The position numbers were made by a program, and so were the translations under genes. Below the pieces are notes generated by a model. It was not told where the DNA came from. It did no database searches and saw nothing but the letters and a program-made list of their open reading frames with translations. A stretch of 64,000 bases of DNA from JAHBWV01 sp964588385 (GTDB lineage: Bacteria > Planctomycetota > Phycisphaerae > Phycisphaerales > UBA1924), in the NCBI GenBank assembly GCA_964588385.1, contig CAZPPG010000001.1, forward strand, positions 88,844 through 152,843, given 5' to 3'. Shown one piece after another: positions 9,009-17,728 of the stretch (position 1 is its first letter; each line of letters begins with the position of its first letter).

Positions 9009-9830
9009 ATGAAGGCCAAGGCAACTCTTGCGTTTGTACTCACTGTCGGCCTCGCGGCATCGATGGCCCACGCCCAAGGGACGCTCACAGGGTCCAACAA
9101 CCAGACGGAGGCCGGGGCCAGGTACCGCGCGGGCGGTCCGTATGTTGAGAACGTGGGTCTTACTCCTGACCACTTCCCTGGCACGGATTATGTCGGCATT
9201 GAGGACCGCTTCATGAGCAACGACGGTTTCGCAGGGAAGGGCTACGCGTACCTCGGCGCGACCTATCTGCCGAGCAGCCCGGGCCTGGGCGGCCCGTTCG
9301 GCGGCGCGATCCTGGACGCCTGCACCTCCGCGGAGGTCTTTGCATCCGACATTGGGTCGCCTCCCGGCCAGCATGATTTCGAGGTCGCGTGGGGGAGGGC
9401 CAACGGTGTGATCGAGTTCTCGCTGACCACATCCATGAACTGGACGTGGATCGGCGGCTGGCAGGGCAACACCTACAACACCGGCTCGGTCCACGAGGTC
9501 TCGGCGGTGCACGAGCTCATCTATCTCGGTGGCGGCGGCGGCGGTCCATTCCACATCGTGAATGAGACGCGCGTTTCAAACAACGGCATTGGCGACTGGG
9601 TGGAGTTCTTCAGCCGCGGCGGCACGCTCGGCCCCGGGAACTACCGGCTCACGTGGTCGCACGAGTCCTACGCCGCGGGAGGAAACACGTTCTGGGGCTA
9701 CTACCCGACGGCCCTGGGCGGGGCGCCGCTGGTCTCGTGCATCAACAGCACGTTCCGTCTGGTGCCAGCGCCGGGTTCTCTGGCGTTGCTGGGCGTGGGC
9801 GGGCTGATGGCGGCGCGGCGCAGGCGATGA
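9009..9830 (+). CDS. Secreted protein with PEP-CTERM-like sorting tail
   Basis: 273 residues from ATG 9009, preceded by ACAAGGAG. The signal peptide is KATLAFVLTVGLAASMAHAQ. The body is Gly/Tyr/Trp-rich with strand-like segments (NGVIEFSLTTSMNWTWIGGW, LIYLGGGGGG) and no domain I can name. The C-terminus is APGSLALLGVGGLMAARRRR, the clearest sorting tail of the cluster. A terminator follows at 9867, so this gene seems to be its own transcription unit. Extracellular location is inferred from signal and tail. Confidence 0.82.
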   Translation: MKAKATLAFVLTVGLAASMAHAQGTLTGSNNQTEAGARYRAGGPYVENVGLTPDHFPGTDYVGIEDRFMSNDGFAGKGYAYLGATYLPSSPGLGGPFGGAILDACTSAEVFASDIGSPPGQHDFEVAWGRANGVIEFSLTTSMNWTWIGGWQGNTYNTGSVHEVSAVHELIYLGGGGGGPFHIVNETRVSNNGIGDWVEFFSRGGTLGPGNYRLTWSHESYAAGGNTFWGYYPTALGGAPLVSCINSTFRLVPAPGSLALLGVGGLMAARRRR

Positions 9831-9866
9831 TGCGTTGATTGGCTCTTCACTTCTTCGGCCCTTCTG

Positions 9867-9905
9867 ACCGCCCCGATGCCCCTCCAGGCGTCGGGGCGGT
9901 TCGTC
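9867..9905 (+). terminator. Intrinsic terminator with CCGCCCCG stem
   Basis: A 14-bp stem runs from 9867-9880 to 9887-9900 around the loop CCTCCA with one G-U pair, followed by TCGTC. The right arm and tail read GGGGCGGTTCGT, which recurs exactly in the terminator at 10855. Confidence 0.8.
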
Positions 9906-10001
9906 ATGTGCCGGGAGCGCGGATCGTGCTGTTAGAACGCGCCGGGCTCGGACAAGTCTTGTCCGAGAGGCATGCGCACACTTCCACAGGAGGCATCGGA
10001 C

Positions 10002-10823
10002 ATGCAAGGCATCTCGTGCTCCACACGCATCACACTGTTCGGGGCTCTGCTCGCGGGTCCGGCGATCGCTCACGCCCAGCCCTCGATGCTCGTGAGTCAG
10101 GGAACCCATCTTTACCGATACAGCGGCGGCACGGTCACGCCGTTCTACGGCGCCAGCGCGGAGACGATCAGCGGCATGACCAGCGTCCCGAACGGCGTCA
10201 CTGTGGGGAATCTGAACGGCGGCGCAACGGGCGGCGACATCATCGCGCTGGGCAGCGCAACTATCTTTCGTGTGGACAACGCGATGAGCACGCCGACACT
10301 GACGCCCATCGGCACGCGCGGCGGCACCAACGCCTCGCCCGTGTTCGTCGGCGGGCGCCTCTTCGGCATCGGGGGTGAGTTGCCGCACGGCTCGGTGCTG
10401 ACGGAGTGGGACATGTCGTTCAATCAGATCGGGCTGTGGCCGACCGGGGTCTTCGGAGGGCCGGGGGGCCTGGTCTCCAAGCCCGGGACCAGCGACGAGT
10501 TCTACTACGCCGAGTTCAACAACGACGCGATCTATCACTACCGGCTCGGAGACACGTTCTCGACATTCGTGTGCGCGACGCCGAACAACGACTATGTCGG
10601 GCTAGAGATGGTGGGCGGAACGATCTACGCCTCGTACGCGCTGCCGGGAACGGGGCAACTTGTGCTTGGGACCCAGTCGCTCGGCGGGACGTTCACGCAG
10701 CTTGCGGTCGTCGACGCGTACGGCATCGGTATCACGGGGTTGGCCCGGATCGTGCCCGCGTCCGGGTCCGCGGCGTTGCTCGGTGTCGCGGGGCTGTTTG
10801 CCGCAGGTCGCCGCCGGCGCTGA
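10002..10823 (+). CDS. Secreted protein with PEP-CTERM-like sorting tail
   Basis: 273 residues from ATG 10002, chosen because CAGGAGG lies about 9 bases upstream; the frame also allows ATG 9972, which lacks a good site and would precede the signal peptide. The signal is RITLFGALLAGPAIAHAQ. The body has propeller-like repeats (MLVSQGTHLYRYSGGTVTPF, TSDEFYYAEFNNDAIYHYRL, GLEMVGGTIYASYALPG). The tail is a Pro-Ala-Ser-Gly hinge, a hydrophobic run, then GRRRR. It is the last of the five tandem genes and is followed by its own terminator. Confidence 0.8.
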   Translation: MQGISCSTRITLFGALLAGPAIAHAQPSMLVSQGTHLYRYSGGTVTPFYGASAETISGMTSVPNGVTVGNLNGGATGGDIIALGSATIFRVDNAMSTPTLTPIGTRGGTNASPVFVGGRLFGIGGELPHGSVLTEWDMSFNQIGLWPTGVFGGPGGLVSKPGTSDEFYYAEFNNDAIYHYRLGDTFSTFVCATPNNDYVGLEMVGGTIYASYALPGTGQLVLGTQSLGGTFTQLAVVDAYGIGITGLARIVPASGSAALLGVAGLFAAGRRRR

Positions 10824-10854
10824 ATGCCTCTTGTCCGATGGATCCCTTTCTGTG

Positions 10855-10892
10855 CCGCCTCGGCGTTCCTCCGACGCCGGGGCGGTTCGTTT
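10855..10892 (+). terminator. Intrinsic terminator with CCGCC stem
   Basis: CCGCCTCGGCGT (10855-10866) pairs with ACGCCGGGGCGG (10874-10885) with one G-U pair; the loop is TCCTCCG and the tail is TTCGTTT. Right arm and tail share GGGGCGGTTCGT with the terminator at 9867. Confidence 0.8.
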
Positions 10893-10948
10893 GGCATCCC
10901 CGGACTGCGGTTCCCTACGATTGGCGCACACCGACCGGAGAACCGACG

Positions 10949-12109
10949 ATGCTCGTGCAGGACCTGATCGACGCGCTCGACCGCATCGCACCGCTTTCGA
11001 ACGCCGAGCCGTGGGACAAGGTCGGCCTCATGGTCGGCTCGCCGCGGCAGACACTGAAGGGCCCGGTGCTCTTCTGCATCGATCTGACAGAGAAGGTCAT
11101 GGATGAAGCCGTGGCGATGGGCGCGGGCGCGATCATCGCGTACCACCCGCCGATCTGGAAGCCGCTCGAGCGCATCACCGACGAGACGCCCAAGGGGCGC
11201 ATCCTGCTGCGGGCGGCGGAGGCGCGGATCGCGATCTACTCGCCGCACACGTCGCTGGATGCCGCGCCCGGCGGCCTGACGGACTGGCTGTGCGAGGGGC
11301 TGAGCGGGAACGTGAACGCGAAGGACGGGGAGGGCGTGGTGCACGGGGACTCGCGGGCGCTGACGCCTCGCACGGTGCCCAGCACGACGCAGGAGATGAA
11401 GATCGTGACGTTCGTGCCGGCGGGCGACGCGCTTGAGAAGGTGCGGAACGCGATGGCATCGGCGGGCGCGGGGATCATCGGGAACTATCGCGTGTGCGCG
11501 TTCGGGGCCGAGGGGCAGGGAACGTTCCTGGGCGGGGAGGGCTCCAAACCGGTGATCGGACAGCCGGGGCGTCTGGAGAGCGTGCGCGAGGTGCGGCTGG
11601 AGATGGTCTGCTCGCGGAGCGCGGTGCCGCTGGTGGTGGAGACGTTGCGCTCGTTCCATCCGTATGAGACGCCGGCGATCGATGTGTATGAGCTCTCGGG
11701 CGTGCCGGAGCGGCACATCGGTGTCGGGCGGCGGCTGGTGCTGGATCGGCCGGCGACGGTTGCGGAGTTGGGAGAGCGACTGCGCGGGCATCTGGACCGG
11801 GTGCGTCTGCGGATGGCGCTGGTGGAGAACGACGAGCCGCTGACGCACGTGGGCGTGGTGGCGGGAGCGGGGGCTGAGCTGGCGATGACGGCGGTGCGCG
11901 AGGGGTGCGAGGTCTTCGTGACGGGCGAGATGAAGCACCACGAGGTGGTGGAGATGCTCAACGCCGGGTGCAGCGTGCTGCTGGCGGGTCACACCAACAC
12001 CGAGCGCGGCTATCTGAAGCGCCTGGCGAAGCGATTGACCGCGGCGTTGCCGGGGCTCGCGACGCACTGCTCCACGGCGGATCGGGACATCCTGGTCGCG
12101 GTGCCGTAA
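10949..12109 (+). CDS. NIF3/YqfO-type dinuclear metal protein (DUF34)
   Basis: 386 residues from ATG 10949 (CGGAG site upstream). The N-terminal half matches the NIF3 family: EPWDKVGLMVG, AIIAYHPP with its metal-binding His, IAIYSPHTSLDAAPGGLTDWL. The C-terminal half has TGEMKHHEVVEM and LAGHTNTERGYL, which supply the other metal ligands. Between them is the ~100-residue inserted domain found in long forms such as Bacillus YqfO (MKIVTFVPAGDALEKVRNAM to SFHPYETPAIDVYEL). Family members form a toroidal hexamer with two metals per subunit; the reaction is disputed, with GTP cyclohydrolase I type 2 and related roles proposed. Convergent with comEC, 27 bases apart. Fold confident, activity open. 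Confidence 0.9.
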   Translation: MLVQDLIDALDRIAPLSNAEPWDKVGLMVGSPRQTLKGPVLFCIDLTEKVMDEAVAMGAGAIIAYHPPIWKPLERITDETPKGRILLRAAEARIAIYSPHTSLDAAPGGLTDWLCEGLSGNVNAKDGEGVVHGDSRALTPRTVPSTTQEMKIVTFVPAGDALEKVRNAMASAGAGIIGNYRVCAFGAEGQGTFLGGEGSKPVIGQPGRLESVREVRLEMVCSRSAVPLVVETLRSFHPYETPAIDVYELSGVPERHIGVGRRLVLDRPATVAELGERLRGHLDRVRLRMALVENDEPLTHVGVVAGAGAELAMTAVREGCEVFVTGEMKHHEVVEMLNAGCSVLLAGHTNTERGYLKRLAKRLTAALPGLATHCSTADRDILVAVP

Positions 12110-12136
12110 GGGCGTTCGAGGGCTGATTGCAACGGG

Positions 12137-14608
12137 TCACGGCGCGTGATCGAGGGTTCGCATGGAACCCGTGCGCGTGTTGGCGCGTGCGTCGATCTCC
12201 GTCCACACCCAGCCGTCGCGCGCGGTGATGCCCCACTGGCGTCCCTCGTGCCACTGGGCCATGCGGGGATCTGCCGCGCGGCGCGGGCCGGTTGACTGGT
12301 GGACCACGCGGGCATCGACATGATGGAGCAGGTCGACCGAGGCACGGATCGCGCTGCCGTGGTGGGGGATCTCCAGCACGCGCGTGCGCAGGTCCGGATG
12401 GGAACGCAAGAGCCCGTCGATCGCGGCCTCTTGGATGTCGCCGGTGAGAAGGAGCGAGGTTGAGGCGAGCGGCGCGCCGCGCGCGACGAAGGCCGCGACG
12501 AGCGAGCGCTCGTTGGGCGCGTCGGAGTCGAAGCCGGCCACGGGCCAGAGGAATCTGGCCTCGACATCGCCGAGCGCGAGGGTGTCGCCGGCGGCGATGC
12601 GTCGGATCGCGACGCCGCGGTGCTCCATCTCCGCCAGCGCGTGGGCGAGTCGCGCGTGCGGCATGGCGCGGACGGCGTCGAGGGTCGCGTCGCCGACGAA
12701 GAGGGTGCGAAGCCCCATGGTGCGGGCGGCGTCGAGCAGGCCGTTGTCGTGGTCGAGGTTCGGGTGTGTGAGCACGGCGACGGGGATGCGCGTGATGCCG
12801 AGCGCGCGGGCCGCGCGGGGGAGCGTGCGCGAGCCGATGTCGACGCGTGTGAGTGAGCCGCAGTCCCAGAGCATGGTGTCCGGCCCCGAGCGGACGATGT
12901 GGCATGTCCCGTCGCCGACGGCGAGCGTGTCGATGCGGACGAGGACGTCGGGCGCGAGCGCGGATGTGGTGCGGAGTTCGAGCCCCGCCCAACCCAAGAC
13001 AAGGAGGGTCGCGAGCCAGTGGGGGATGCTGCGGCAGCGTCCTGATGCGCACCACCAGAGGGCGAGGCCGACGCAGCAGGCCGCGAGGAGCGTGGAGAAG
13101 GGGGCGATGCGCACGAGGGAGAAGCGCGACTCATCGAACCAGAGGACGATGTCGGTGGTCCACGCGCCGAGGAACTCGATCGGCTGAGCGAGCAGGCGCG
13201 CGAATCCGGGCCAGACGACGCCCCCGAGGATCGCGAGGAACCCGAGCCACATGAGCAGGACGCAGAGCGGGACCACGATGAGCGTGGCGGGGATCGCCAG
13301 GACGCTGATGGATCCGGTGTGCCAGGCGATGAGTGGGACGCTGACGAGCCAGCAGAGGAGTGAGGCGGAGACCAGCGAGCGGAAGCCGCCGGCGAGCCAG
13401 GTCCGGATGGTCGGATCCGGCGTCGTGATCGCGCCCTTGAGGCGCACGCCCCAGACGCGATCGTTGACGCGCGTGCCCAGGTGCAGGAGCACGCCGGTGA
13501 GCCCGACCGACAACTGGAACCCCAGTGCGAAGGCGTCCGCGGGTCGCCACAGGAGAAGGGCGCAGGCGATCCACGCGAGGAGCGCGAGGCGGTCGTGCCG
13601 TCGGCCAAGGGCGTCGGCGCTGAGGAAGCAGATGGCCATGGCGCCGGCCCGCACGATGGGCGCCTCGGCCGGGACGATGAGCAGGTAAATGACGACGAGG
13701 GCGGCGACGATCAGCGGCTCCAGCCAGCCCCGATCGCCGAGCAGGCGAAGCCCGATCGTGACCGACCAGACGAGAACGACCAGGTGGAACCCGGAGATTG
13801 CCAGAACGTGCGAGAGGCCGACGCGTGTGAAGGCCTCGCGGGCGGGGTCGAGCGCGGCCTCGTCCTCGCCGAGGAGCAGCGAGCGGGCCAGCGCGGTGCC
13901 CCGAGAGGATGGTCCCGCAGCGCCGACGTCGATCGGTTCAAGGGCGGTGAGAGCGCGGGCGCGGAGGGTGTGTGCGGCTCGCGCGATGCGATCACGGAAC
14001 GCCAGAGGCCCGGCCTCCTGGGCGATCAGCGTGGCGGCGGTGTCGATCGAGCCGAGCAAGCGCTGCTGGGACGCTCGCGGGCGCGGGTCGCGCTCGCCGG
14101 GGTTACGGGGCGGGCGGATGGGGGAGAATGCGCCTTGGATCGAGATGCGATCGCCCGGACGGAGTTCGGGCAGGCGACCGGAGGCGCGGACGCGGAGCGT
14201 GCCGCGTTCGGTGCGGAGCGTGAACGACTGGAGCACGGCGGGTCCAAAGGGGATCGGCGAGGATGATTCCAGCGTTCGCGGCGGATCGACGACCACTCCC
14301 CGGGTCGCGATGAGCGCGGGCATCTCGGCTTGGTCGGTCGTGAGAGCGCCCGTGCGGCTGGACCACCAGCCCGCGCCGAGCGCGACGACGGACACGAGCA
14401 GCGCGGCGGCGCACGCGCGACGGGTGAAGAAGCGGGCTGTGAGAGCGAACGCCGCGGCGAGCGTGAACCAGAGCCATGGGGGCGTGTCCGGCAGCGAACG
14501 TGCGAGAACGAAGCCGCCGATCAGCGCGGCGAGCGCGGTCCAAGCGCGGGCAGCAGCATCCCACGTTCTCACGTGGGTGAGCGTGACAGAGCGAGGCCGG
14601 AACGTCAA
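12137..14608 (-). CDS. comEC: ComEC/Rec2 DNA-uptake channel
   Basis: An 823-residue inner-membrane protein expected to form the channel that carries single-stranded DNA into the cytoplasm during transformation. It has N-terminal membrane segments, an OB-like region (RPGDRISIQGAFSPIRPPRNPGE), the competence domain with the hallmark GLSHVLAISGFHLVVLVWSV plus many further membrane helices, and a C-terminal metallo-beta-lactamase-like domain (HIVRSGPDTMLWDCGS, LTHPNLDHDNGL, LEIPHHGSAIRAS). The start is uncertain: TTG 14608 is the longest, GTG 14572 is an alternative, and neither has a clear ribosome site. The pseudopilin gene ends only 34 bases upstream on the same strand, suggesting joint expression of two DNA-uptake parts. 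Confidence 0.93.
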   Translation of the reverse strand: MTFRPRSVTLTHVRTWDAAARAWTALAALIGGFVLARSLPDTPPWLWFTLAAAFALTARFFTRRACAAALLVSVVALGAGWWSSRTGALTTDQAEMPALIATRGVVVDPPRTLESSSPIPFGPAVLQSFTLRTERGTLRVRASGRLPELRPGDRISIQGAFSPIRPPRNPGERDPRPRASQQRLLGSIDTAATLIAQEAGPLAFRDRIARAAHTLRARALTALEPIDVGAAGPSSRGTALARSLLLGEDEAALDPAREAFTRVGLSHVLAISGFHLVVLVWSVTIGLRLLGDRGWLEPLIVAALVVIYLLIVPAEAPIVRAGAMAICFLSADALGRRHDRLALLAWIACALLLWRPADAFALGFQLSVGLTGVLLHLGTRVNDRVWGVRLKGAITTPDPTIRTWLAGGFRSLVSASLLCWLVSVPLIAWHTGSISVLAIPATLIVVPLCVLLMWLGFLAILGGVVWPGFARLLAQPIEFLGAWTTDIVLWFDESRFSLVRIAPFSTLLAACCVGLALWWCASGRCRSIPHWLATLLVLGWAGLELRTTSALAPDVLVRIDTLAVGDGTCHIVRSGPDTMLWDCGSLTRVDIGSRTLPRAARALGITRIPVAVLTHPNLDHDNGLLDAARTMGLRTLFVGDATLDAVRAMPHARLAHALAEMEHRGVAIRRIAAGDTLALGDVEARFLWPVAGFDSDAPNERSLVAAFVARGAPLASTSLLLTGDIQEAAIDGLLRSHPDLRTRVLEIPHHGSAIRASVDLLHHVDARVVHQSTGPRRAADPRMAQWHEGRQWGITARDGWVWTEIDARANTRTGSMRTLDHAP

Positions 14609-14642
14609 GTCGGTGGTTCACATGCGGGCGAGGCGTTGGGGA

Positions 14643-15839
14643 TCAGTTGCCGCCGGAGACGACGATGTCGTCAAAGTCATCGAGGACGTCGATGGTGGTG
14701 GGCTGGTCCTTGCTGTCCAGGAGATCGGTGTCGTTCTTGTTCTTGAAGTTCAGGCCGAAGGGGAGCCTCTTGGTGGTGGTGCCGATGGCGTGCTTGGCGC
14801 CGTCGTCCTTACGGCCGAGGAACACGCCGTCGACGCCGGCGGAGTGGACGACGAACCGGCCGCGGGCGGCGGTGGGGCGGATGTCGCCCACGCTCTTGGT
14901 GCGATCGTCGGGGTAGCCGGGGTTGCCGAGGAGGCCGTTAAGGGTGGAGTTGCGGTCGGCATCGGAGACGCTGCTGCCGATCAGACTCTCCGAGGTCATG
15001 TTGACGAACTTGGGTCCGACGGCGTTGGCCGAGAGGAAGGCGGCGTTTGAGTTCCAGTAGAACCGGGCGCGGGTGCCGGCTCCGCTGGCGGGGCCGGAGC
15101 TCTTGCGTGCAAAGTCAGTCTCGTTCACGATCGGCTGGGTGGCGGTGTCGTCCATCACCCACGCGAGGAGGGGGACGCCGAAGGCGTCGATCACGTCGGG
15201 CAACTGCATCTTGGGCTTTGAGGAGATGTCGGTGTGGGGAGGCGCGGAGTTCTGGGCCTGGCGGTCGCTGCCGCGTGAGAACTGCGGCTGGTAGAACTTG
15301 TTGTCGGGGACGAAGTACGGGGCGAAGCCGTTGAAAGAGACGCCGATCTTCGAGGTGTCGACATCGATGCGATCCGCCCGTGACGACTTGATGGGACCGA
15401 CACCCTCGGCGAGTTCGTCGGGGCGTACGACCGGGGGTGGGGCGCTGCCGCCGCCGCCTCCGCTGCTGCCGCCCGTCGTGCGCGGCACGACGCCTCCGGC
15501 GAGGTCGAGCATGATATTTTCCATGGCGGACATGCCGCGCCCGCTGCCCGTGCCGCTGGCGGGATTCTGCTCGTCGTTCCCCATCTCGGTTGGCGTGAAG
15601 AAGCCGGGGAGGCGGCGCTGGTCCTGCTCGAAGCGTGCGGCGCCGGCGATGAGCTGCTGGATGAGGTTCTGGGTTGCGGTCTTCTTGGCGACGTTGCGTG
15701 CGCCGCCAAGGGCGGGCAGGAGGATCGCGGAGATGATCACGATGATGAGGATCACCACGATCAGTTCAACGATGGTGAACGCCCGACGCGCGCAGCGATT
15801 CTGAGGGCGGGAACCGATCGTGCCATTCGACTGAGCCAT
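14643..15839 (-). CDS. Type II secretion / type IV pilin-like pseudopilin
   Basis: 398 residues from ATG 15839, preceded on the minus strand by AAGGGAGG. The class III leader ends RRA, then FTIVELIVVILIIVIISAIL follows: mature Phe1, the conserved Glu5 and a long hydrophobic helix. Position -1 is Ala instead of the usual Gly. The body is large for a pseudopilin and contains a Gly/Ser-rich linker (residues about 130-145), then a predicted globular domain with no family I recognise. It would be processed by a prepilin peptidase and assembled at the inner membrane. The position directly upstream of comEC points to DNA uptake, although general secretion pseudopilins of planctomycetes look similar. 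Confidence 0.85.
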   Translation of the reverse strand: MAQSNGTIGSRPQNRCARRAFTIVELIVVILIIVIISAILLPALGGARNVAKKTATQNLIQQLIAGAARFEQDQRRLPGFFTPTEMGNDEQNPASGTGSGRGMSAMENIMLDLAGGVVPRTTGGSSGGGGGSAPPPVVRPDELAEGVGPIKSSRADRIDVDTSKIGVSFNGFAPYFVPDNKFYQPQFSRGSDRQAQNSAPPHTDISSKPKMQLPDVIDAFGVPLLAWVMDDTATQPIVNETDFARKSSGPASGAGTRARFYWNSNAAFLSANAVGPKFVNMTSESLIGSSVSDADRNSTLNGLLGNPGYPDDRTKSVGDIRPTAARGRFVVHSAGVDGVFLGRKDDGAKHAIGTTTKRLPFGLNFKNKNDTDLLDSKDQPTTIDVLDDFDDIVVSGGN

Positions 15840-16068
15840 GCGGCCTCCCTTCCCGGAGCGGCATCTGACCGCTTCGGGGGATTCTGTATCCACCGCCCCC
15901 TCCCGTCCCTTTCGTCGCGCGGCCGCGTCGTGTTGCTCAAGAGAGCCGGAATGCAAGCAACAGGGATGGGAGAACCCAAACACAGACCGGCTCCCGGAAG
16001 TGTAGCGGACCGTCGATCGGCGAGCGAGGCGGTTTGAACTCCGGCCCTCCGGATCCCATACTGAAGGA

Positions 16069-17226
16069 GTGACGCTTGGCTCCTCAACCCGGCCCGGTTC
16101 CGCACGCGAAGCGAAGGGCGCGACCGTGACGACCGCCGAAGGCGCACGCGTGGCCGAAGCGGGCGGCGTGGTGCTGTTTCCGACGGAGACGTTGTACGGG
16201 GCGTGCGTGCGTGGGGATCGGGCCGAGTGCGTGGCGCGGCTGGCGGGCGCCTTGGGCGGCGCCGTGGGGGCCGACGGGCTGGGCGCGACGCTGCACGTGG
16301 CCAACCCTCATGCCCTGCTGCGGATCGGGGAGGCGATGAACGGGGATGGGGACGGGTTCATGCCGGGGCACCGGCGCCTGATCGACCGCCTGCTTCCGGG
16401 GCCGGTGCGGCTGCTGATCGAGATGACCGACAGCCAGATGCTGCGGGTCCGGGCGACGCTTGGGCTGGCGCCCGGCGCGGCGGAGATCGGCGGTTCTCTG
16501 GCGGTGCGCGTGCCGAGCCATCCCGATGCGGTCGCGTTTCTGGGGGCGTGCCGGTTTCCGATTGTGGCGGTCTCCGCCGACGCACTCCGGCCCGGGGCCG
16601 TCGAGGCGCTGTCCGCGGCTTCGGGCGGGGCTGCTCGTGTGGGGGTTGAAGCCGGGGATGAGCCGCGGGGCGTTCACTCGACGACGGTGGTGTTGACGAG
16701 CGCAGGGGGGGTCATGGTGGTCGACGAGGGCGCGGTGTCGAGGCGTGAGGTGGCGCGGGCGATGGAGCGGCACATTCTGTTTGTGTGCACGGGGAACACG
16801 TGCCGCAGTCCGATGGCCGAGGCGATCGCGCGTCGGGTGGCGGAGCGTGCGGACCCGAGCCCGGTGCGTGTGGTGGTGGGGTCGGCGGGGGTTTCCGGAG
16901 GCGGAGGGGGCGCGACGTCGGAGGCGATGGAGGCGATGCGGGGGATGGGCCTGGACCTTTCGCGTCATCGCTCGCGGGCTCTGACGCGTCAGATGATCGA
17001 CGATGCGGACGAGATCTACGCGATGACGGCGAGCCATGCGCGGGCGATCGTGTCGATGTCGCCGGGCGCAGAGGCCAAGGTCCGCGTGCTGGACCCGGAG
17101 GGGCGCGATGTTCCGGATCCGATCGGATCGCCCCAGCGGGAGTACGAGCGCGTCGCGTCCGAGATCGAGCGAATGATCAGGCATCGACTCGGCTCGGCCG
17201 AGGCGCCCCGGAGCCCATCGTCATGA
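16069..17226 (+). CDS. Fusion: degenerate Sua5/YrdC-like domain + low-molecular-weight phosphatase (YwlE-like)
   Basis: 385 residues. The N-terminal half resembles Sua5/YrdC/TsaC: GGVVLFPTETLYGACV, LRVRATLGLAP, GSLAVRVPSHPDAVAFL, PIVAVSADAL, HSTTVVLTSAGGVMVVDEGAV. However, the KxR motif after the TET segment that binds substrate in true TsaC is absent, and SAN reads SAD. The C-terminal half is a low-molecular-weight phosphatase with the intact loop CTGNTCRS (C-x5-R), EAMRGMGLDLSRHRSRAL and the general-acid region VPDPIGSP. This half probably dephosphorylates phospho-Tyr or phospho-Arg. The start is uncertain: GTG 16069 overlaps its only Shine-Dalgarno-like sequence; GTG 16126 begins just before the domain and fits the family better. 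rpiB overlaps its stop by ATGA. Confidence 0.85.
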   Translation: MTLGSSTRPGSAREAKGATVTTAEGARVAEAGGVVLFPTETLYGACVRGDRAECVARLAGALGGAVGADGLGATLHVANPHALLRIGEAMNGDGDGFMPGHRRLIDRLLPGPVRLLIEMTDSQMLRVRATLGLAPGAAEIGGSLAVRVPSHPDAVAFLGACRFPIVAVSADALRPGAVEALSAASGGAARVGVEAGDEPRGVHSTTVVLTSAGGVMVVDEGAVSRREVARAMERHILFVCTGNTCRSPMAEAIARRVAERADPSPVRVVVGSAGVSGGGGGATSEAMEAMRGMGLDLSRHRSRALTRQMIDDADEIYAMTASHARAIVSMSPGAEAKVRVLDPEGRDVPDPIGSPQREYERVASEIERMIRHRLGSAEAPRSPSS

Positions 17227-17687
17227 GAATCGCCATCGGCGCGGACCACCGTGGATCGAATGCCGCACACCAGCTCGCGGAGAAGCTCCGTGCCGAGGGG
17301 CACCAGGTGACGATCGCGGGCGCGCTGGACAATGCCCCCTGCGACTATCCCGAGCGCGCCTACGAGGTGGGCAACACGATCGCGCGGGGTGAGGCGGACA
17401 CGGGCATCCTGATCTGTGGCACGGGGATCGGCATGTCGATCGCCGCCAACAAGATCGCGGGCATCCGCGCGGCGGTGGTGCACGATGAGCTGACGGCGGA
17501 GCTATCACGCACGCACAACAACGCGAACGTGGTGTGTCTGTCGGCGGACCTTCTGGGGCAGCGGATCATGGAGAAGATCGTGGACGCGTTCATCTGCGCG
17601 TCGTTCCAGGGCGGGCGGCATGAGCGCCGGCTCAAGAAGATCGCGCTGATTGAGCAGGGGCTGGATCCCGCCGGGCTGAAGGATTGA
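17223..17687 (+). CDS. rpiB: Ribose-5-phosphate isomerase B
   Basis: This 154-residue cytosolic enzyme interconverts ribose-5-phosphate and ribulose-5-phosphate. Motifs: MRIAIGADHRGSNAAH at the N-terminus, DYPERAYEVG, GILICGTGIGMSIAANK with the catalytic Cys and phosphate loop, GIRAAVVHDELTAELSRTHNNANVVCLSA, and a C-terminal FQGGRHERRLKKI. Length is normal for the family. ATG 17223 overlaps the stop of the upstream phosphatase fusion (ATGA), which indicates translational coupling. In Bacillus the order ywlC (Sua5)-ywlE (phosphatase)-ywlF (RpiB) is the same, supporting an old conserved cluster. Confidence 0.94.
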   Translation: MRIAIGADHRGSNAAHQLAEKLRAEGHQVTIAGALDNAPCDYPERAYEVGNTIARGEADTGILICGTGIGMSIAANKIAGIRAAVVHDELTAELSRTHNNANVVCLSADLLGQRIMEKIVDAFICASFQGGRHERRLKKIALIEQGLDPAGLKD

Positions 17688-17728
17688 GAGGGATCGTGGT
17701 TGGGCGCGGGGTGTAAGGGTGGGGGGTG

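Noticed and set aside
13689..15050. 453-codon rightward frame opposite comEC and the pseudopilin
   Set aside because: Arg/Ser-rich antisense translation; crosses the gap between two well-supported genes.
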